From the NCBI GenBank assembly GCA_937136055.1, contig CAKZOD010000039.1, positions 1 to 64,000 of the forward strand: DNA of 64,000 nucleotides. The letters run 5' to 3'. Below the pieces are notes generated by a model, which worked only from the letters and a program-made list of their open reading frames with translations, made no database searches and had not been told where the DNA came from. This stretch comes from an uncultured Oceanospirillaceae bacterium (GTDB taxonomy: Bacteria > Pseudomonadota > Gammaproteobacteria > Pseudomonadales > Balneatricaceae). Shown here in pieces: positions 30,966 through 40,865 of this stretch; within the stretch, counting starts at the first letter, position 1; each line of letters begins with the position of its first letter. The position numbers were made by a program, and so were the translations under genes.

Positions 30966-31364
30966 ATGTTTTTGCCACACGGAGAGTACCGCATAGAACT
31001 AGACAACAATGTTATGTTAGTGGAGGCTAAAGGGCCTTTCAATATTGAGGTTGTTAAACAATATAGTCAGCAAGTTGCAGCGACACTTAGGCAGTTAGTT
31101 TTACTTTGGGGGCAGGTTGTTATTTTGCATCAAAACAGTTTGTTTACACCTGAAGCTGAGCAACTTATGTACAAAACTGTTAAGGATAGAAAAGAGCATG
31201 GTCTAGTTGCCTCGGCAGTTATAATCAATGGTTCAGCTAGTCAGTTTATTATTGAGCAGCAAGTAGCTCAAATTTACCAAGCGTCGAAAGTCAGCTATCG
31301 GTTTTTTGACGATGAATGTGAGGCCAGAGCTTGGGTTGATGGAGCGCTCACTGGCTATTCATAA
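30966..31364 (+). CDS. Uncharacterised STAS/SpoIIAA-like protein
   Basis: 132-residue soluble protein. The alternation of strands and helices (YRIELDNNVMLVEAKGPFNIEVVKQY, then VVILHQNSLFTPEAEQLM, and a C-terminal VSYRFFDDECEARAWVDG) resembles the SpoIIAA-like/STAS fold family of small proteins, in particular the final FDDECEARAWV element. No catalytic motif is seen. It is downstream of the two-helix membrane protein gene. AAGG directly precedes the ATG, and a better AGGAG lies about 12 bases away, so translation may be modest or the start misplaced. Confidence 0.65.
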   Translation: MFLPHGEYRIELDNNVMLVEAKGPFNIEVVKQYSQQVAATLRQLVLLWGQVVILHQNSLFTPEAEQLMYKTVKDRKEHGLVASAVIINGSASQFIIEQQVAQIYQASKVSYRFFDDECEARAWVDGALTGYS

Positions 31365-31489
31365 CGCAATAACTCATGTACAATGCGCGTTTTATATTAC
31401 CTACATCTGTTAAATATTGATCAGATAATCTAGTGTTTTTACTAAGTTATTGATATTTAAAGAAACGCTCTTTTTGGCAGGATTTTATT

Positions 31490-31972
31490 ATGCATTGTCC
31501 ATTTTGCACCGCAGTAGACACTAAAGTTGTCGATTCTCGATTGGTCGCGGAAGGTCAGCAAGTTCGCCGCCGTCGTGAATGCAATTCTTGCCACGAAAGA
31601 TATACCACTTATGAAACCGCAGAGCTACTGATGCCTAGATTGATTAAATCTGATGGTTCCAGCCAGCCCTTTGACGAGCAAAAATTACGCGCAGGTATTT
31701 TGCGCGCCCTCGAAAAACGCCCTGTTGGGGTAGAGCAAATCGAAGCATTGATTAATCGTATTAAGTTATTTATCCGTTCAACGGGTGAGCGTGAAGTACC
31801 CGCTAGAATGTTGGGTGAAACGGTGATGGCTGAATTGCGTAAGTTAGATCAAGTGGCGTTTGTGCGATTTGCCTCTGTTTATCGCAGTTTTGAAGATATT
31901 AACGAATTCAAAGAAGAAATAGATAAGTTAGCAGTGGATGCTAGTCAAGTTTCCCAAATAACTGAGTCGTAA
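31490..31972 (+). CDS. nrdR: Transcriptional repressor NrdR
   Basis: Zinc-finger/ATP-cone repressor of ribonucleotide reductase genes that senses ATP/dATP. The 160-residue product has zinc ligands Cys3, Cys6, Cys31, Cys34 (MHCPFC and [12 protein letters not shown]), an Arg-rich patch (RRRRE), and an ATP-cone domain (about 48-138). The position directly before ribD is conserved in gammaproteobacteria. No NrdR box pair was recognised nearby. ribD begins 7 bases after the stop. Confidence 0.96.
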   Translation: MHCPFCTAVDTKVVDSRLVAEGQQVRRRRECNSCHERYTTYETAELLMPRLIKSDGSSQPFDEQKLRAGILRALEKRPVGVEQIEALINRIKLFIRSTGEREVPARMLGETVMAELRKLDQVAFVRFASVYRSFEDINEFKEEIDKLAVDASQVSQITES

Positions 31973-31979
31973 TATTGCC

Positions 31980-33104
31980 ATGCAAACTTCCGTTTTTGAT
32001 CATCAATGTATGGCGCATGCTATTAGGCTGGCAAAGCTAGGTCGCTTTACCACAACCCCTAACCCTAATGTGGGTTGTGTGATTACTAAAGATCAACAGC
32101 TACTAGCCACCGGTTATCACTTACGTGCTGGGCAAGGACATGCAGAAGTAAATGCGTTGGCGAAATTGACAGCAGAGCAAATTAAAGGCTCTACAGCTTA
32201 TGTTACTTTAGAACCCTGCTCACATACAGGAAGAACTGGCTCGTGTGCTCAAGCCTTAATTGATGCTCAAGTGAGTCGTGTTGTGTGTGCAATGCAAGAT
32301 CCTAACCCACAAGTTGCAGGCCGTGGTTTCAGTATGCTTAAGGCCGCAGGTATCGAAGTGCAACAAGGTTTAATGGAGCAGCAAGCACTTGATATAAATA
32401 AGGGCTTCATTAAACGAATGACACAGCAGCGTCCCTTTGTACGCATTAAGCTGGCGATGAGTCTCGATGGTCGTACCGCGATGCAAAGTGGTGAATCACA
32501 GTGGATAACGGGGCCGAGTGCGAGATCAGATGTACAGCGTTTAAGGGCAAGCAGTTGTGCCATAGTGACAGGCATAGGTTCAATTTTAGAAGATGATTCG
32601 TCTTTAACTGTTCGCGTAAATGAGCTTGATATAGATGCTCATACATATGATTTACCTTTGATAGACCAGCGACAGCCTTTGCGTGTAGTACTTGATTCTA
32701 AGGGGCGATTACCAGCTGACGCTAAAATTTTGCAACAACCTGGGCGTACCTTACAAGTGACGACGGCTGATTCTGCTACGGTGAGTGCTGATACTTTGCT
32801 TCTTGATAGCAGCGATAAGGGGATTGATTTAATGGCTTTGTTAGAGCACCTTGCGGAAAAGGAAGCATGTAATAGTGTTTTAGTAGAAGCGGGTGCGAAA
32901 GTTGCAGGTAGTTTTGTTGAGCAGGGTCTGTTTGATGAGCTTGTTGTCTATATGGCACCAACCATTTTAGGCTCCACAGCACGCCCACTATTAGAAATAG
33001 ACAAGCAGTTGATGTCTCAGCAGCAGCGCTTAACGCTGATTGATAAACGTTTTATTGGCGATGATTTGCGCTTAACTTACCAAGCTGTAAGTACAGCTGT
33101 TTAG
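31980..33104 (+). CDS. ribD: Bifunctional riboflavin biosynthesis deaminase/reductase RibD
   Basis: Deaminates the pyrimidine intermediate and reduces its ribosyl side chain in riboflavin synthesis. The 374-residue product has the zinc deaminase motifs GHAEVNAL (His and catalytic Glu near 51-53) and PCSHTGRTGSCAQAL (Cys near 80 and 89). The C-terminal reductase domain (about 150-370) carries KLAMSLDGRTAMQSGESQWITG and the terminal APTILG region. It starts 7 bases after nrdR and ends 8 bases before ribE. Confidence 0.96.
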   Translation: MQTSVFDHQCMAHAIRLAKLGRFTTTPNPNVGCVITKDQQLLATGYHLRAGQGHAEVNALAKLTAEQIKGSTAYVTLEPCSHTGRTGSCAQALIDAQVSRVVCAMQDPNPQVAGRGFSMLKAAGIEVQQGLMEQQALDINKGFIKRMTQQRPFVRIKLAMSLDGRTAMQSGESQWITGPSARSDVQRLRASSCAIVTGIGSILEDDSSLTVRVNELDIDAHTYDLPLIDQRQPLRVVLDSKGRLPADAKILQQPGRTLQVTTADSATVSADTLLLDSSDKGIDLMALLEHLAEKEACNSVLVEAGAKVAGSFVEQGLFDELVVYMAPTILGSTARPLLEIDKQLMSQQQRLTLIDKRFIGDDLRLTYQAVSTAV

Positions 33105-33112
33105 GAGAGATA

Positions 33113-33787
33113 ATGTTTACTGGCATTATAGAAGCAATTGGCACCGTTGCCGCGATTGAGCAGCAACAAGGCGATTTACAACTTTATATTCGCACCGCTT
33201 CTCTAGATTTATCAGATGTTAATTTAGGTGACAGCATAGCAACTAACGGTGTGTGTTTAACCGTGATTGATTTACCGGGAGATGGCTTTTGGGCTGATGT
33301 TTCCTGTGAAACTTTAGCGCATACTGACTTTGAGAATATTGAAGTGGGTGCCAAAGTTAATTTAGAAAAAGCGCTACTTGCCAGCTCACGTTTGGGTGGT
33401 CATATAGTGACCGGTCATGTTGATGCTATCGGTGAAGTGGTTGATAGAAGCCAAAATGCTCGTTCAATCGTGTTTTGGATCAAAGCAGGAAAGAGTGTTT
33501 CTCGTTATATTGCAGCTAAAGGCTCTATTACTGTTGATGGTGTTAGCTTAACTGTTAACGCAGTAGAAGGGGATCAATTTAGCTTGAATATTGTGCCTCA
33601 TACCGCTGAAAAAACACTGATGGCAAACTATCAAGCGGGCAGTAAGGTACATTTGGAAGTTGATATCATTGCAAGGTATATGGAGCGTCTCTTAAGCGCC
33701 TCGCAAGCTAATGCAGATAACATCGAGCCACAAAATGATGAAAGTTTAACGATGGCCAAGCTTGCGCAGTTCGGCTTTGTAAAATAA
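33113..33787 (+). CDS. ribE: Riboflavin synthase alpha chain
   Basis: Dismutates two lumazine molecules to riboflavin plus the pyrimidine precursor. The 224-residue product has the canonical MFTGIIEAIGTV start and two homologous lumazine-binding barrels, the first with LGDSIATNGVCLTV and the second with KGSITVDGVSLTVN. A GHVD motif (GHIVTGHVDAIG) joins them. It ends with a roughly 25-residue polar tail beyond the second barrel. GGAGAG precedes the ATG. In E. coli this protein is called RibC or RibE. Confidence 0.96.
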   Translation: MFTGIIEAIGTVAAIEQQQGDLQLYIRTASLDLSDVNLGDSIATNGVCLTVIDLPGDGFWADVSCETLAHTDFENIEVGAKVNLEKALLASSRLGGHIVTGHVDAIGEVVDRSQNARSIVFWIKAGKSVSRYIAAKGSITVDGVSLTVNAVEGDQFSLNIVPHTAEKTLMANYQAGSKVHLEVDIIARYMERLLSASQANADNIEPQNDESLTMAKLAQFGFVK

Positions 33788-33850
33788 ACCGTAGGGTGTT
33801 ATTTAATTTAGATAATGCCTTAATACAAATTAAGACTTAGAGAAAACGTC

Positions 33851-34972
33851 ATGGAGCTAAATAGCCCAGAAGAAATCATTGACGATATTCGTCAAGGTAA
33901 AATGGTCATCCTAATGGATGATGAAGATCGTGAAAATGAAGGTGATTTAGTTATCGCTGCTGAAATGGTGCGTGCTGAGGATATCAACTTCATGGCGACC
34001 CATGCCAGAGGTCTGATTTGTTTGACGCTGACAAAAGAGCGTTGTGAACAGCTCAAATTACCATTGATGGTGAAAAGCAACGGCGCTGCTTTTGAAACGA
34101 ACTTTACGCTTTCAATTGAAGCTGCTGAAGGTGTGACAACGGGGATCTCTGCCGCTGATAGAGCGCAGACTATTCGTGTAGCCGTACGTACTAATGCTGT
34201 CGCAGAAGATATTGTGCAGCCTGGTCATATTTTTCCGCTAATGGCGCAGCCTGGAGGCGTATTGCGCCGTGCAGGTCACACTGAAGCAGGTTGCGATTTA
34301 GCACGCCTTGCAGGTATGACACCAGCAGCTGCTATTGTAGAAATCATGAATGATGATGGCTCAATGGCGCGTCGTCCTGATTTAGAAAAATTCGCTGAGA
34401 AGCATCAGCTAAAGATTGGCACTATTGCTGATTTGATTCACTACCGTACGACAAATGAACACACTATTGAGCGTGTAGAAGAGTCGACAGTGAACACTAA
34501 TCACGGTGAGTTTAAGTGCATATCATATTCTGACTCTATTCAAAATGTGACTCATGTTGCCTTTGTTAAAGGTGATATTTCTGAAGATCAACCGACACTG
34601 GTAAGAGTGCATATGCGTGGTGATGAGCTGCGTGACATGGTTGGCTTGGGAGAAGAGTCGCACTGGAATGTCGATAAAGCGCTTGCAAAAGTAGCGGCAG
34701 AAGGTCAAGGCGTTGTGCTATTGCTGGATAACGGTCAAAAAGAAGATTTCTCTGCGGCATTAGAGCGTTTATTAGCGAAAACGAATAGTCGTCCTGCGCC
34801 TGCCAATTACAGCTCGTCAGGTGCTTACCTAACAGTGGGAACTGGCTCGCAAATTTTGCGTGACTTAGGTGTCGGTAAAATGAAGCTAATGAGCTCACAA
34901 ATTAAATTTAATGCAATTTCTGGATTTGATCTAGAGATTAGTGAATACATTACGTGTGAAGAAGGTAACTAA
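33851..34972 (+). CDS. ribBA: 3,4-dihydroxy-2-butanone-4-phosphate synthase with a degenerate GTP-cyclohydrolase-II-like domain
   Basis: The N-terminal RibB domain (about 1-200) makes dihydroxybutanone phosphate from ribulose-5-phosphate. It keeps the acidic [12 protein letters not shown] loop, THARGLICL, and GHTEAGCDL with the catalytic His. The C-terminal domain (about 205-370) is RibA-like in layout, but the zinc/catalytic Cys cluster seen in the true RibA of this window ([18 protein letters not shown]) is replaced by [15 protein letters not shown] with no cysteines. So GTP cyclohydrolase II activity is not expected from it; such inactive RibBA fusions are common in proteobacteria with a separate RibA. 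It lies between ribE and ribH. Confidence 0.93.
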   Translation: MELNSPEEIIDDIRQGKMVILMDDEDRENEGDLVIAAEMVRAEDINFMATHARGLICLTLTKERCEQLKLPLMVKSNGAAFETNFTLSIEAAEGVTTGISAADRAQTIRVAVRTNAVAEDIVQPGHIFPLMAQPGGVLRRAGHTEAGCDLARLAGMTPAAAIVEIMNDDGSMARRPDLEKFAEKHQLKIGTIADLIHYRTTNEHTIERVEESTVNTNHGEFKCISYSDSIQNVTHVAFVKGDISEDQPTLVRVHMRGDELRDMVGLGEESHWNVDKALAKVAAEGQGVVLLLDNGQKEDFSAALERLLAKTNSRPAPANYSSSGAYLTVGTGSQILRDLGVGKMKLMSSQIKFNAISGFDLEISEYITCEEGN

Positions 34973-34974
34973 GA

Positions 34975-35448
34975 ATGTCTGTACAAATTATTGAAGGTGA
35001 CTTCGTCACAGGTGGCGGAAAATACACTATTGTTGTTGGCCGTTTTAACGCATTTGTTGTTGAAAGCCTATTGGAAGGCGCTCTAGATACCCTAAAGCGT
35101 CACGGCGTGAAAGATGAAGATGTACGTGTAGTCAGAGTGCCTGGTGCGTTTGAAATTCCATTAGCCGTTCAAAAAGTGGCCGCACAGAAAATAGATGATG
35201 CGATCATCGCACTAGGTGCGGTTATCCGTGGTGGTACGCCACATTTTGAATACGTATCAGCTGAAAGCTCAAAAGGTGTTTATCAAGTAGGTATGGATTT
35301 TGGTGTGCCTGTTGCGAATGGCATCTTAACAGTCAACAGTATCGAACAAGCAATTGAACGTAGCGGCACTAAAGCCGGTAATAAAGGTGCAGAAGCGGCA
35401 TTATCAGCCATTGAAATGGTCAGCTTACTGCGCAATCTAGAGGCATAA
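34975..35448 (+). CDS. ribH: 6,7-dimethyl-8-ribityllumazine synthase
   Basis: Condenses the pyrimidine with dihydroxybutanone phosphate to lumazine, forming icosahedral or pentameric assemblies. The 157-residue product has [28 protein letters not shown] and [14 protein letters not shown] with the catalytic His. The C-terminal [15 protein letters not shown] helix is typical. It starts 2 bases after ribBA and is followed after 4 bases by nusB. Confidence 0.97.
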   Translation: MSVQIIEGDFVTGGGKYTIVVGRFNAFVVESLLEGALDTLKRHGVKDEDVRVVRVPGAFEIPLAVQKVAAQKIDDAIIALGAVIRGGTPHFEYVSAESSKGVYQVGMDFGVPVANGILTVNSIEQAIERSGTKAGNKGAEAALSAIEMVSLLRNLEA

Positions 35449-35452
35449 CCCT

Positions 35453-35962
35453 GTGACACAAGAGAAAGAAACCAAGCCAGCTAAAAGCCAAGGCAAGAGT
35501 AAGAAAAAAGCATCTAAAACAGAGATGCGCAGATCTGCTCGCAAATTTGCTGTACAAGCCGTTTATTCTTGGCAGATGGCTGGTCAGTCGATCAACGAAT
35601 TAGAAGCAATGTTTCGCGTTGATAACGATATGTCTCAAACAGATATCCCATTGTTTGGTGAGTTACTACGTGGTGTTGCCACGCATAGCTCAGCGCTAGA
35701 TGAAGCGTATGCGCCATTTCTAGATCGTGGTCTTGAAGAGTTAGACCCGATTGAACGCGCCGTGCTACGCATAGGCAGCTATGAGCTGATTCACCGTATT
35801 GAAGTTCCCTACCGTGTTGTAATCAATGAAAGTGTTGATTTGGCGAAAGTTTTTGGTGCCACAGAAAGCCACAAATACGTCAATGGTATCTTAGACAAGC
35901 TTTCGCAACGCGTTAGAATGGTTGAGATCAGAGCACGCCACGAGGCTAAGAAGAAAAGCTAA
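35453..35962 (+). CDS. nusB: Transcription antitermination factor NusB
   Basis: Binds the boxA element with NusE and supports rRNA antitermination. The 169-residue product starts at GTG 35453 with GAGG about 9 bases upstream. It has a Lys-rich N-terminal extension (about 1-25) not found in the E. coli protein, then the all-helical NusB domain with [16 protein letters not shown] and [15 protein letters not shown] and [27 protein letters not shown] (conserved ends). The ribH-nusB-thiL order is the classic gammaproteobacterial one. Confidence 0.95.
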   Translation: MTQEKETKPAKSQGKSKKKASKTEMRRSARKFAVQAVYSWQMAGQSINELEAMFRVDNDMSQTDIPLFGELLRGVATHSSALDEAYAPFLDRGLEELDPIERAVLRIGSYELIHRIEVPYRVVINESVDLAKVFGATESHKYVNGILDKLSQRVRMVEIRARHEAKKKS

Positions 35963-35965
35963 TTG

Positions 35966-36934
35966 ATGGATGAATTTTCCCTAATAAAGCAGTTCTTTGA
36001 GCAACCTAATGCCGCAGCAGATAAAGACAATCTTCATCTGCTAAAAGGCATTGGGGATGATTGCGCAGTGCTGCGTGTACCCGATGGTAAAGACCTTGTT
36101 TTTTCATTGGATACCTTAGTTGAAGGCGTACATTTTCCTCATAACGCCGATGCAGCTGAGCTGGCTTGGCGCTTATTAGGTGCTGCAGTGAGTGATCTTG
36201 CGGCGATGGGTGCTCAACCTAACAACTTTACCTTGGCGTTAACCTTACCTAGCCTTGATCAAAACTGGTTACAGCGCTTTAGTGAAAACCTAGCTCAGGC
36301 GGCCAGCCAGTATCACATTACCTTGGCAGGTGGTGACACTACAAAAGGTCCACTGACGTTAAGTGCTCAAGTGCAAGGTTTTGTCGATCGTGATCAGGCG
36401 CTTTTAAGAAATGCTGCTAAATTAGGTGATTTGGTGTGTGTAACAGGCACACTCGGCGATAGCAGAGCAGGTTTGAGCTTGCTTGATAAAGAGCAGCTAA
36501 ATGCTGCCCAGCACTATTTGCTCGAGCGCTATTACAGACCTGAACCTCGCGTTGCGACGGGGCTTATCATCAAAGCGTTTGCCAATGCATGCATAGATAT
36601 CTCAGATGGATTACTCGCTGATCTTGGGCATATATTAAGCCAGTCACAACTAGGCGCTAAGTTACTGAGTGATGCTATACCTATGTCGTCGCAGATGTGT
36701 GATGTCGCAGGTGATCAAGCTTTGCAATGGGCACTCAGTGGTGGAGAGGATTTCGAGCTGTGTTTCACCATACCCAAAGAGGCCTGGCCATCCATGCAGC
36801 AAGCATTGCAAGGGCATCATATTAAGGTATCTCAAATAGGTGAAATTGTAGAGCAAACAGGAATACAGCTCTATCAAAACAATATATGGCGGCCAGTAGA
36901 GAAAGCGGGCTTTAACCACTTTCAAACAACGTAA
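35966..36934 (+). CDS. thiL: Thiamine-monophosphate kinase
   Basis: Phosphorylates thiamine monophosphate to the active diphosphate. The 322-residue product has the family motifs GIGDDCAVL (metal-binding Asp pair), SLDTLVEGVHF, AAVSDLAAMGA, LAGGDTTKGPL, and C-terminal CIDISDGLLADLGHI and SGGEDFELCFT. A TTG one codon upstream (35963) abuts the nusB stop; ATG 35966 giving MDEFSLIKQFF fits the family better. It is translationally close to nusB (3 bases). Confidence 0.95.
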   Translation: MDEFSLIKQFFEQPNAAADKDNLHLLKGIGDDCAVLRVPDGKDLVFSLDTLVEGVHFPHNADAAELAWRLLGAAVSDLAAMGAQPNNFTLALTLPSLDQNWLQRFSENLAQAASQYHITLAGGDTTKGPLTLSAQVQGFVDRDQALLRNAAKLGDLVCVTGTLGDSRAGLSLLDKEQLNAAQHYLLERYYRPEPRVATGLIIKAFANACIDISDGLLADLGHILSQSQLGAKLLSDAIPMSSQMCDVAGDQALQWALSGGEDFELCFTIPKEAWPSMQQALQGHHIKVSQIGEIVEQTGIQLYQNNIWRPVEKAGFNHFQTT

Positions 36935-36944
36935 GAGTATTGAT

Positions 36945-37433
36945 GTGAAATTTGATTACCGCTCAAAGTTACCCCCTAAATTACAAGACCCTATTCATTT
37001 GCTGGCATTTGGTTTCGGCAGTGGGCTTGCACCTAAGGCACCTGGTACTTTTGGTACATTAGCGGCCATCCCATTTTTTTTAATATTATCGTTACTCCCG
37101 CTTTGGTTGTATCTTATCGTTGTACTAGCCGCCTGTACCTATGGTGTGCATTTATGCGGCAAAACAGCAGACGATATGGGTGTTCACGATGACCCTAGTA
37201 TCGTGTGGGATGAGTTCGCAGGCTTTTGGATAACGATGATCGCAATCCCCGTTAGCTTTACGACAATTGTTCTCGGGTTTGTGCTGTTCAGAATATTTGA
37301 TATTTTGAAACCTTGGCCAATTGACTGGATTGATAGGAACGTCAGCGGTGGTTTAGGTATTATGGTAGATGACATTGTTGCAGGTTTAATGGCACTGGGT
37401 TGTTTGCATTTAATTAATTATTTTTTGTTGTAA
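36945..37433 (+). CDS. pgpA: Phosphatidylglycerophosphatase A
   Basis: Inner-membrane phosphatase making phosphatidylglycerol. The 162-residue product has the PgpA features GFGSGLAPKAPGTFGTLAAIP (about 23-43), DDPSIVWDEFAGFW with catalytic acidic residues, and KPWPIDWIDR, plus about four hydrophobic segments. The start is GTG 36945 with AAGAG upstream. Follows thiL by 10 bases, as in E. coli. Confidence 0.95.
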   Translation: MKFDYRSKLPPKLQDPIHLLAFGFGSGLAPKAPGTFGTLAAIPFFLILSLLPLWLYLIVVLAACTYGVHLCGKTADDMGVHDDPSIVWDEFAGFWITMIAIPVSFTTIVLGFVLFRIFDILKPWPIDWIDRNVSGGLGIMVDDIVAGLMALGCLHLINYFLL

Positions 37434-37456
37434 ATAGAAATTGCGCACCCACATAT

Positions 37457-37475
37457 AGGTGATAGAAATTCACCT
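37457..37475 (+). other. Hairpin between pgpA and ribA
   Basis: AGGTGA (37457-37462) and TCACCT (37470-37475) with a 7-base loop, in the 82-base gap. No T-run follows; it could be an operator or an mRNA hairpin. It does not match the FMN riboswitch. Confidence 0.35.
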
Positions 37476-37515
37476 TTGAGGTGGATGTTGTTGCAGTGCA
37501 AAAAGTACAAGGCAT

Positions 37516-38157
37516 ATGAGGTATTCAGTGTCAGAAAATGATAAAGCAGTAGAGCCGACAATACGTTATGTGGCTGAATCGAAATTACCTATGCCGATGG
37601 GAACCTTTACTATGGTGGGATTTGAAGAAATCGCGACCGGTAAAGAACACGTTGCATTAGTGTATGGTGATGTGACCGGTGAAGAGCCAGTGCTAGCGCG
37701 TATTCACTCTGAATGCTTAACAGGCGATGCTTTATTTAGTTTACGCTGTGACTGTGGCTTTCAACTGCAAGATGCGTTGCAGCGTATTGCGACTGAAGGC
37801 CGCGGTATTATTTTATACCTTCGCCAGGAAGGGCGCGGCATAGGGCTTTTGAATAAGATCAAAGCGTACAACTTACAAGATCAAGGTGCAGATACCGTTG
37901 AAGCCAATGAGCAGCTAGGTTTCGATGCGGATCAGCGTGAATACAGTATGTGCCCGCAAATGTTAGCGCATTTTGGTATTAAGCGCTTACGTTTGATGAC
38001 CAACAACCCACGCAAAGTGAAATCTATGCAGAGCTACGGTATTGAAGTGAGCGAGCGCGAAGCAATTCAAGTGGGCAAAAACAGTCACAATGAAAACTAT
38101 TTAGAGACTAAGGCCGGTAAGCTTGGCCATATGATGGATAAGAGCGAAGAAAAGTAG
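37516..38157 (+). CDS. ribA: GTP cyclohydrolase II
   Basis: First step of riboflavin synthesis: opens GTP to the diaminopyrimidine. The product (213 residues from ATG 37516) keeps the zinc cysteines in [21 protein letters not shown], the catalytic [13 protein letters not shown] segment, and NNPRKV near the C-terminus. Start choice is open: GTG 37528 has GAGG 6 bases upstream, better than the AAGG 3 bases before ATG 37516, and would shorten it by four residues. This is the active RibA that complements the degenerate RibBA C-terminal domain. Confidence 0.95.
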   Translation: MRYSVSENDKAVEPTIRYVAESKLPMPMGTFTMVGFEEIATGKEHVALVYGDVTGEEPVLARIHSECLTGDALFSLRCDCGFQLQDALQRIATEGRGIILYLRQEGRGIGLLNKIKAYNLQDQGADTVEANEQLGFDADQREYSMCPQMLAHFGIKRLRLMTNNPRKVKSMQSYGIEVSEREAIQVGKNSHNENYLETKAGKLGHMMDKSEEK

Positions 38158-38184
38158 CTCAAACTCAGACAAACTAAGCTGTTA

Positions 38185-39975
38185 CTAAGACAGCTTAGCT
38201 TGTATCGATCTCGCAATTCCCTGTGTATCTAAACCACAAATTTCCAGTTGTTCCTCACGAGTGCCGTGGGCAATTAGTGCATCTGGGATACCTAAATGCG
38301 TAAAAGTAACTGGGCGATCAGCTAAGTATTGACCAACCGCAGACCCAGCCCCAGCCGTAATTGCATGATCTTCCAAAGTGAAGAAATGGTTGTGGTCTTG
38401 TGCCAGTTCATCCAGTAACGCCTCATCAAGCGGCTTTACGAAGCGCATATCTACTAAGGTTAAATCAAAACGCTGTGCGTTTTCTAAAGCTTGCGGCAAA
38501 AGCGGCCCGAAATTAAGCAGTGCCATTTTACTTTTTCCAGAACGTAGCACTTTCCCTTTTCCTAGCTCGCAAATAGCAGTGTTGTTTTCAATACTTTGAC
38601 AGGCGCCAAACCCTCGAGGGTAGCGGATAGCAATTGGGCTATTAATGGACTGAGCAGTATTCAATGCGAGCCAAAGCTCCTGCTCATCACTGGGTGTCAT
38701 GATAATAGTGTTTGGAATACAGCGAAGTGCTGCAATGTCATAGCAGCCTGCGTGAGTAGCACCATCTTGACCGACTAATCCAGCACGGTCAATGGCGATA
38801 ATTACAGGCAAGTTTTGAACTGCAATATCATGAATATATTGATCGTAACCACGCTGTAAAAAAGTTGAGTAAATAGCGACGACAGGTTTAATATCTGCAC
38901 AGGCTAGACCTGCTGCAAATGTCAGGGCATGCTGCTCGGCAATAGCCACATCAAAGAAGCGTTCAGGGAAGCGTTTTGCAAATTCAACTAAATCAGAGCC
39001 CTCTTTCATAGCGGGGGTGATCGCCACAAGCTTGTTGTTGGTTGCTGCTTGCTCGCACATCCAATGGCCAAAAATATTGGCAAAGGTTTTACGCTTTGTC
39101 ACGGCTTTTGCAACATTCATTTGTTGCTTATTTAACGGCTCAATTTTAGTAATCGCATGATAGCCAACAGGATCGGATTCAGCGGGGTAAAAGCCTTTAC
39201 CTTTTACTGTTGTAATATGTAAAAACTGCGGGCCATCGCTATTTAAAGCTTTTTGAAGAGCGGGCAGTAGCGTATTAAAATCATTGCCATCTAATGGCCC
39301 TGTGTAATCGAAAGCTAAGGCTTCAAACAATGCTGTGTTCGCTTCACTGACATCCTTTGGTTTTAGCTTGTTGGCCAGATACTTGGCCAAGCCCCCTTCA
39401 TTCTCTGAAATCGACATTTCGTTATCGTTGAGAATGACCAGCAAGTTGGCATTTACATGGGATGCATGATTGAGCGCTTCAAACGCTAGTCCTGCACTTA
39501 GTGCACCATCGCCAATTACAGCGACGCTGTGGTGATTTAAATTGTTTAAATGATCAGCCACAGACATACCTAGCGCCGCACTAATAGAAGTACTTGAGTG
39601 GCCGGTGCCAAAGTCGTCATAGTTACTTTCATTGCGATCTGGAAATGGGTGTAAGCCATTGAGCTGTCGCATGCTGAGCATTGCAGACTTTCGTCCAGTC
39701 AAAATCTTGTGTGGGTAGCTTTGATGGCCTACATCCCAAATCAGATGGTCGTTAGGCGTATCAAGTAAATAATGTAAAGCGATAGTGAGTTCAACAACCC
39801 CTAAGCCACCACCAAAATGTCCGCCGGTTTGACCAACACAGTAGAGCAAAAATGCACGCAATTGCTCTGCCAATTCAGGTAATTGCTGGGTGCTTAACTT
39901 GCGCAGCTCACTAGGATTGCAAGCTTGATCCAATAGTGGAGTGGGTGGAGCGGATGTGGGAATAGTTTGATACAT
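38185..39975 (-). CDS. dxs: 1-deoxy-D-xylulose-5-phosphate synthase
   Basis: Thiamine-diphosphate enzyme that starts the MEP isoprenoid pathway from pyruvate and glyceraldehyde-3-phosphate. The 596-residue product has GGHFGGGLGVVELT (substrate His), the cofactor motif GDGALSAG with NDNEMSIS, the Glu of DVAIAEQHALTFAAG, and DRAGLVGQDGATHAG. It is about 25 residues shorter than E. coli Dxs (620); most of the loss is in the loop after LAKYLANKL. Its ATG shares one base with the ispA stop (TGATG), showing tight coupling in xseB-ispA-dxs. Confidence 0.96.
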   Translation of the reverse strand: MYQTIPTSAPPTPLLDQACNPSELRKLSTQQLPELAEQLRAFLLYCVGQTGGHFGGGLGVVELTIALHYLLDTPNDHLIWDVGHQSYPHKILTGRKSAMLSMRQLNGLHPFPDRNESNYDDFGTGHSSTSISAALGMSVADHLNNLNHHSVAVIGDGALSAGLAFEALNHASHVNANLLVILNDNEMSISENEGGLAKYLANKLKPKDVSEANTALFEALAFDYTGPLDGNDFNTLLPALQKALNSDGPQFLHITTVKGKGFYPAESDPVGYHAITKIEPLNKQQMNVAKAVTKRKTFANIFGHWMCEQAATNNKLVAITPAMKEGSDLVEFAKRFPERFFDVAIAEQHALTFAAGLACADIKPVVAIYSTFLQRGYDQYIHDIAVQNLPVIIAIDRAGLVGQDGATHAGCYDIAALRCIPNTIIMTPSDEQELWLALNTAQSINSPIAIRYPRGFGACQSIENNTAICELGKGKVLRSGKSKMALLNFGPLLPQALENAQRFDLTLVDMRFVKPLDEALLDELAQDHNHFFTLEDHAITAGAGSAVGQYLADRPVTFTHLGIPDALIAHGTREEQLEICGLDTQGIARSIQAKLS

Positions 39976-40862
39976 CAGTTGCGTCGTTCAACGATAAAGT
40001 CAGCTAAATCACGCAGTGGCTGTGCGCTTTCGCCCAAAGGCTCAAGTGCACTAATAGCTTGTTGGTGAAGCTGAGCAAGCTTTTGCTGCGCCCCATCAAT
40101 GCCTAATAGAGAAGGGTAAGTAGGTTTGTTGGCATCGATATCAGAGCCTTGGGGCTTGCCTAAGGTTTCAGTGTCACCTAAAACATCGAGGATATCGTCC
40201 TGCACTTGAAAGGCGAGGCCAATGGCATCCCCATAAGCGATTAGTGCATCTCGAGTGTCTTGGGGCACAACTTTAGTAACAGTTAAAGAGCCCAATTCAA
40301 TAGCAGCGTTAATTAATGCGCCAGTTTTATGGGCGTGCATTTGTTGCAATTGATCTAAGGTAAGAGTGTTGCCAACATTCGCCAAATCAAACGCTTGCCC
40401 TGCAACCATACCGCTGTCGCCTGCGCAGTGTGCCAGCACTTTGATAGCACTGAGTTGCTGCTGAGTACTGAGCGTTGGGTGTGTTTGGGATAACCATTCA
40501 AAGGCAATGCACTGTAGTGCATCTCCAGCAAGTATTGCTGTGGCGTGATCAAACGCGATGTGACAGGTGGGCTTTCCACGGCGTAAATCATCGTCATCCA
40601 TGGCTGGCAGATCATCATGAACTAGAGAGTAGCTATGTAGAGCCTCAATTGCACAAGCAACACAATCGGCATCTTCTAATTGGCCGCCTAGTGCTTGATT
40701 GACCATATATACCAATACTGGTCTAACACGCTTGCCACCATTAAATACACTGTAACGCATCGCTTCTTGTAATGATGCTTGAATAGAATTATGACTTAAC
40801 CGCTGGGCGAGCTTATCTTCTACGCGCTGCTGATATTGATTCAGTTGTGAATGTAGTGCCAC
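39975..40862 (-). CDS. ispA: Farnesyl diphosphate synthase
   Basis: Builds geranyl and farnesyl diphosphate from IPP and DMAPP. The 295-residue product has GGKRVRPVL (42-50), the first Asp-rich motif DDLPAMDDDD (83-92), KTGALI, and the second Asp-rich motif QDDILDVLGD (about 214-223). Located 3 bases after xseB and overlapping dxs by one base: a standard gammaproteobacterial isoprenoid operon. Confidence 0.96.
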   Translation of the reverse strand: MALHSQLNQYQQRVEDKLAQRLSHNSIQASLQEAMRYSVFNGGKRVRPVLVYMVNQALGGQLEDADCVACAIEALHSYSLVHDDLPAMDDDDLRRGKPTCHIAFDHATAILAGDALQCIAFEWLSQTHPTLSTQQQLSAIKVLAHCAGDSGMVAGQAFDLANVGNTLTLDQLQQMHAHKTGALINAAIELGSLTVTKVVPQDTRDALIAYGDAIGLAFQVQDDILDVLGDTETLGKPQGSDIDANKPTYPSLLGIDGAQQKLAQLHQQAISALEPLGESAQPLRDLADFIVERRN

Positions 40863-40865
40863 TGC

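Noticed and set aside
33788..33850. FMN riboswitch before ribBA
   Set aside because: The gap is only 63 bases and lacks the conserved RFN motifs; the pgpA-ribA gap also lacks them.
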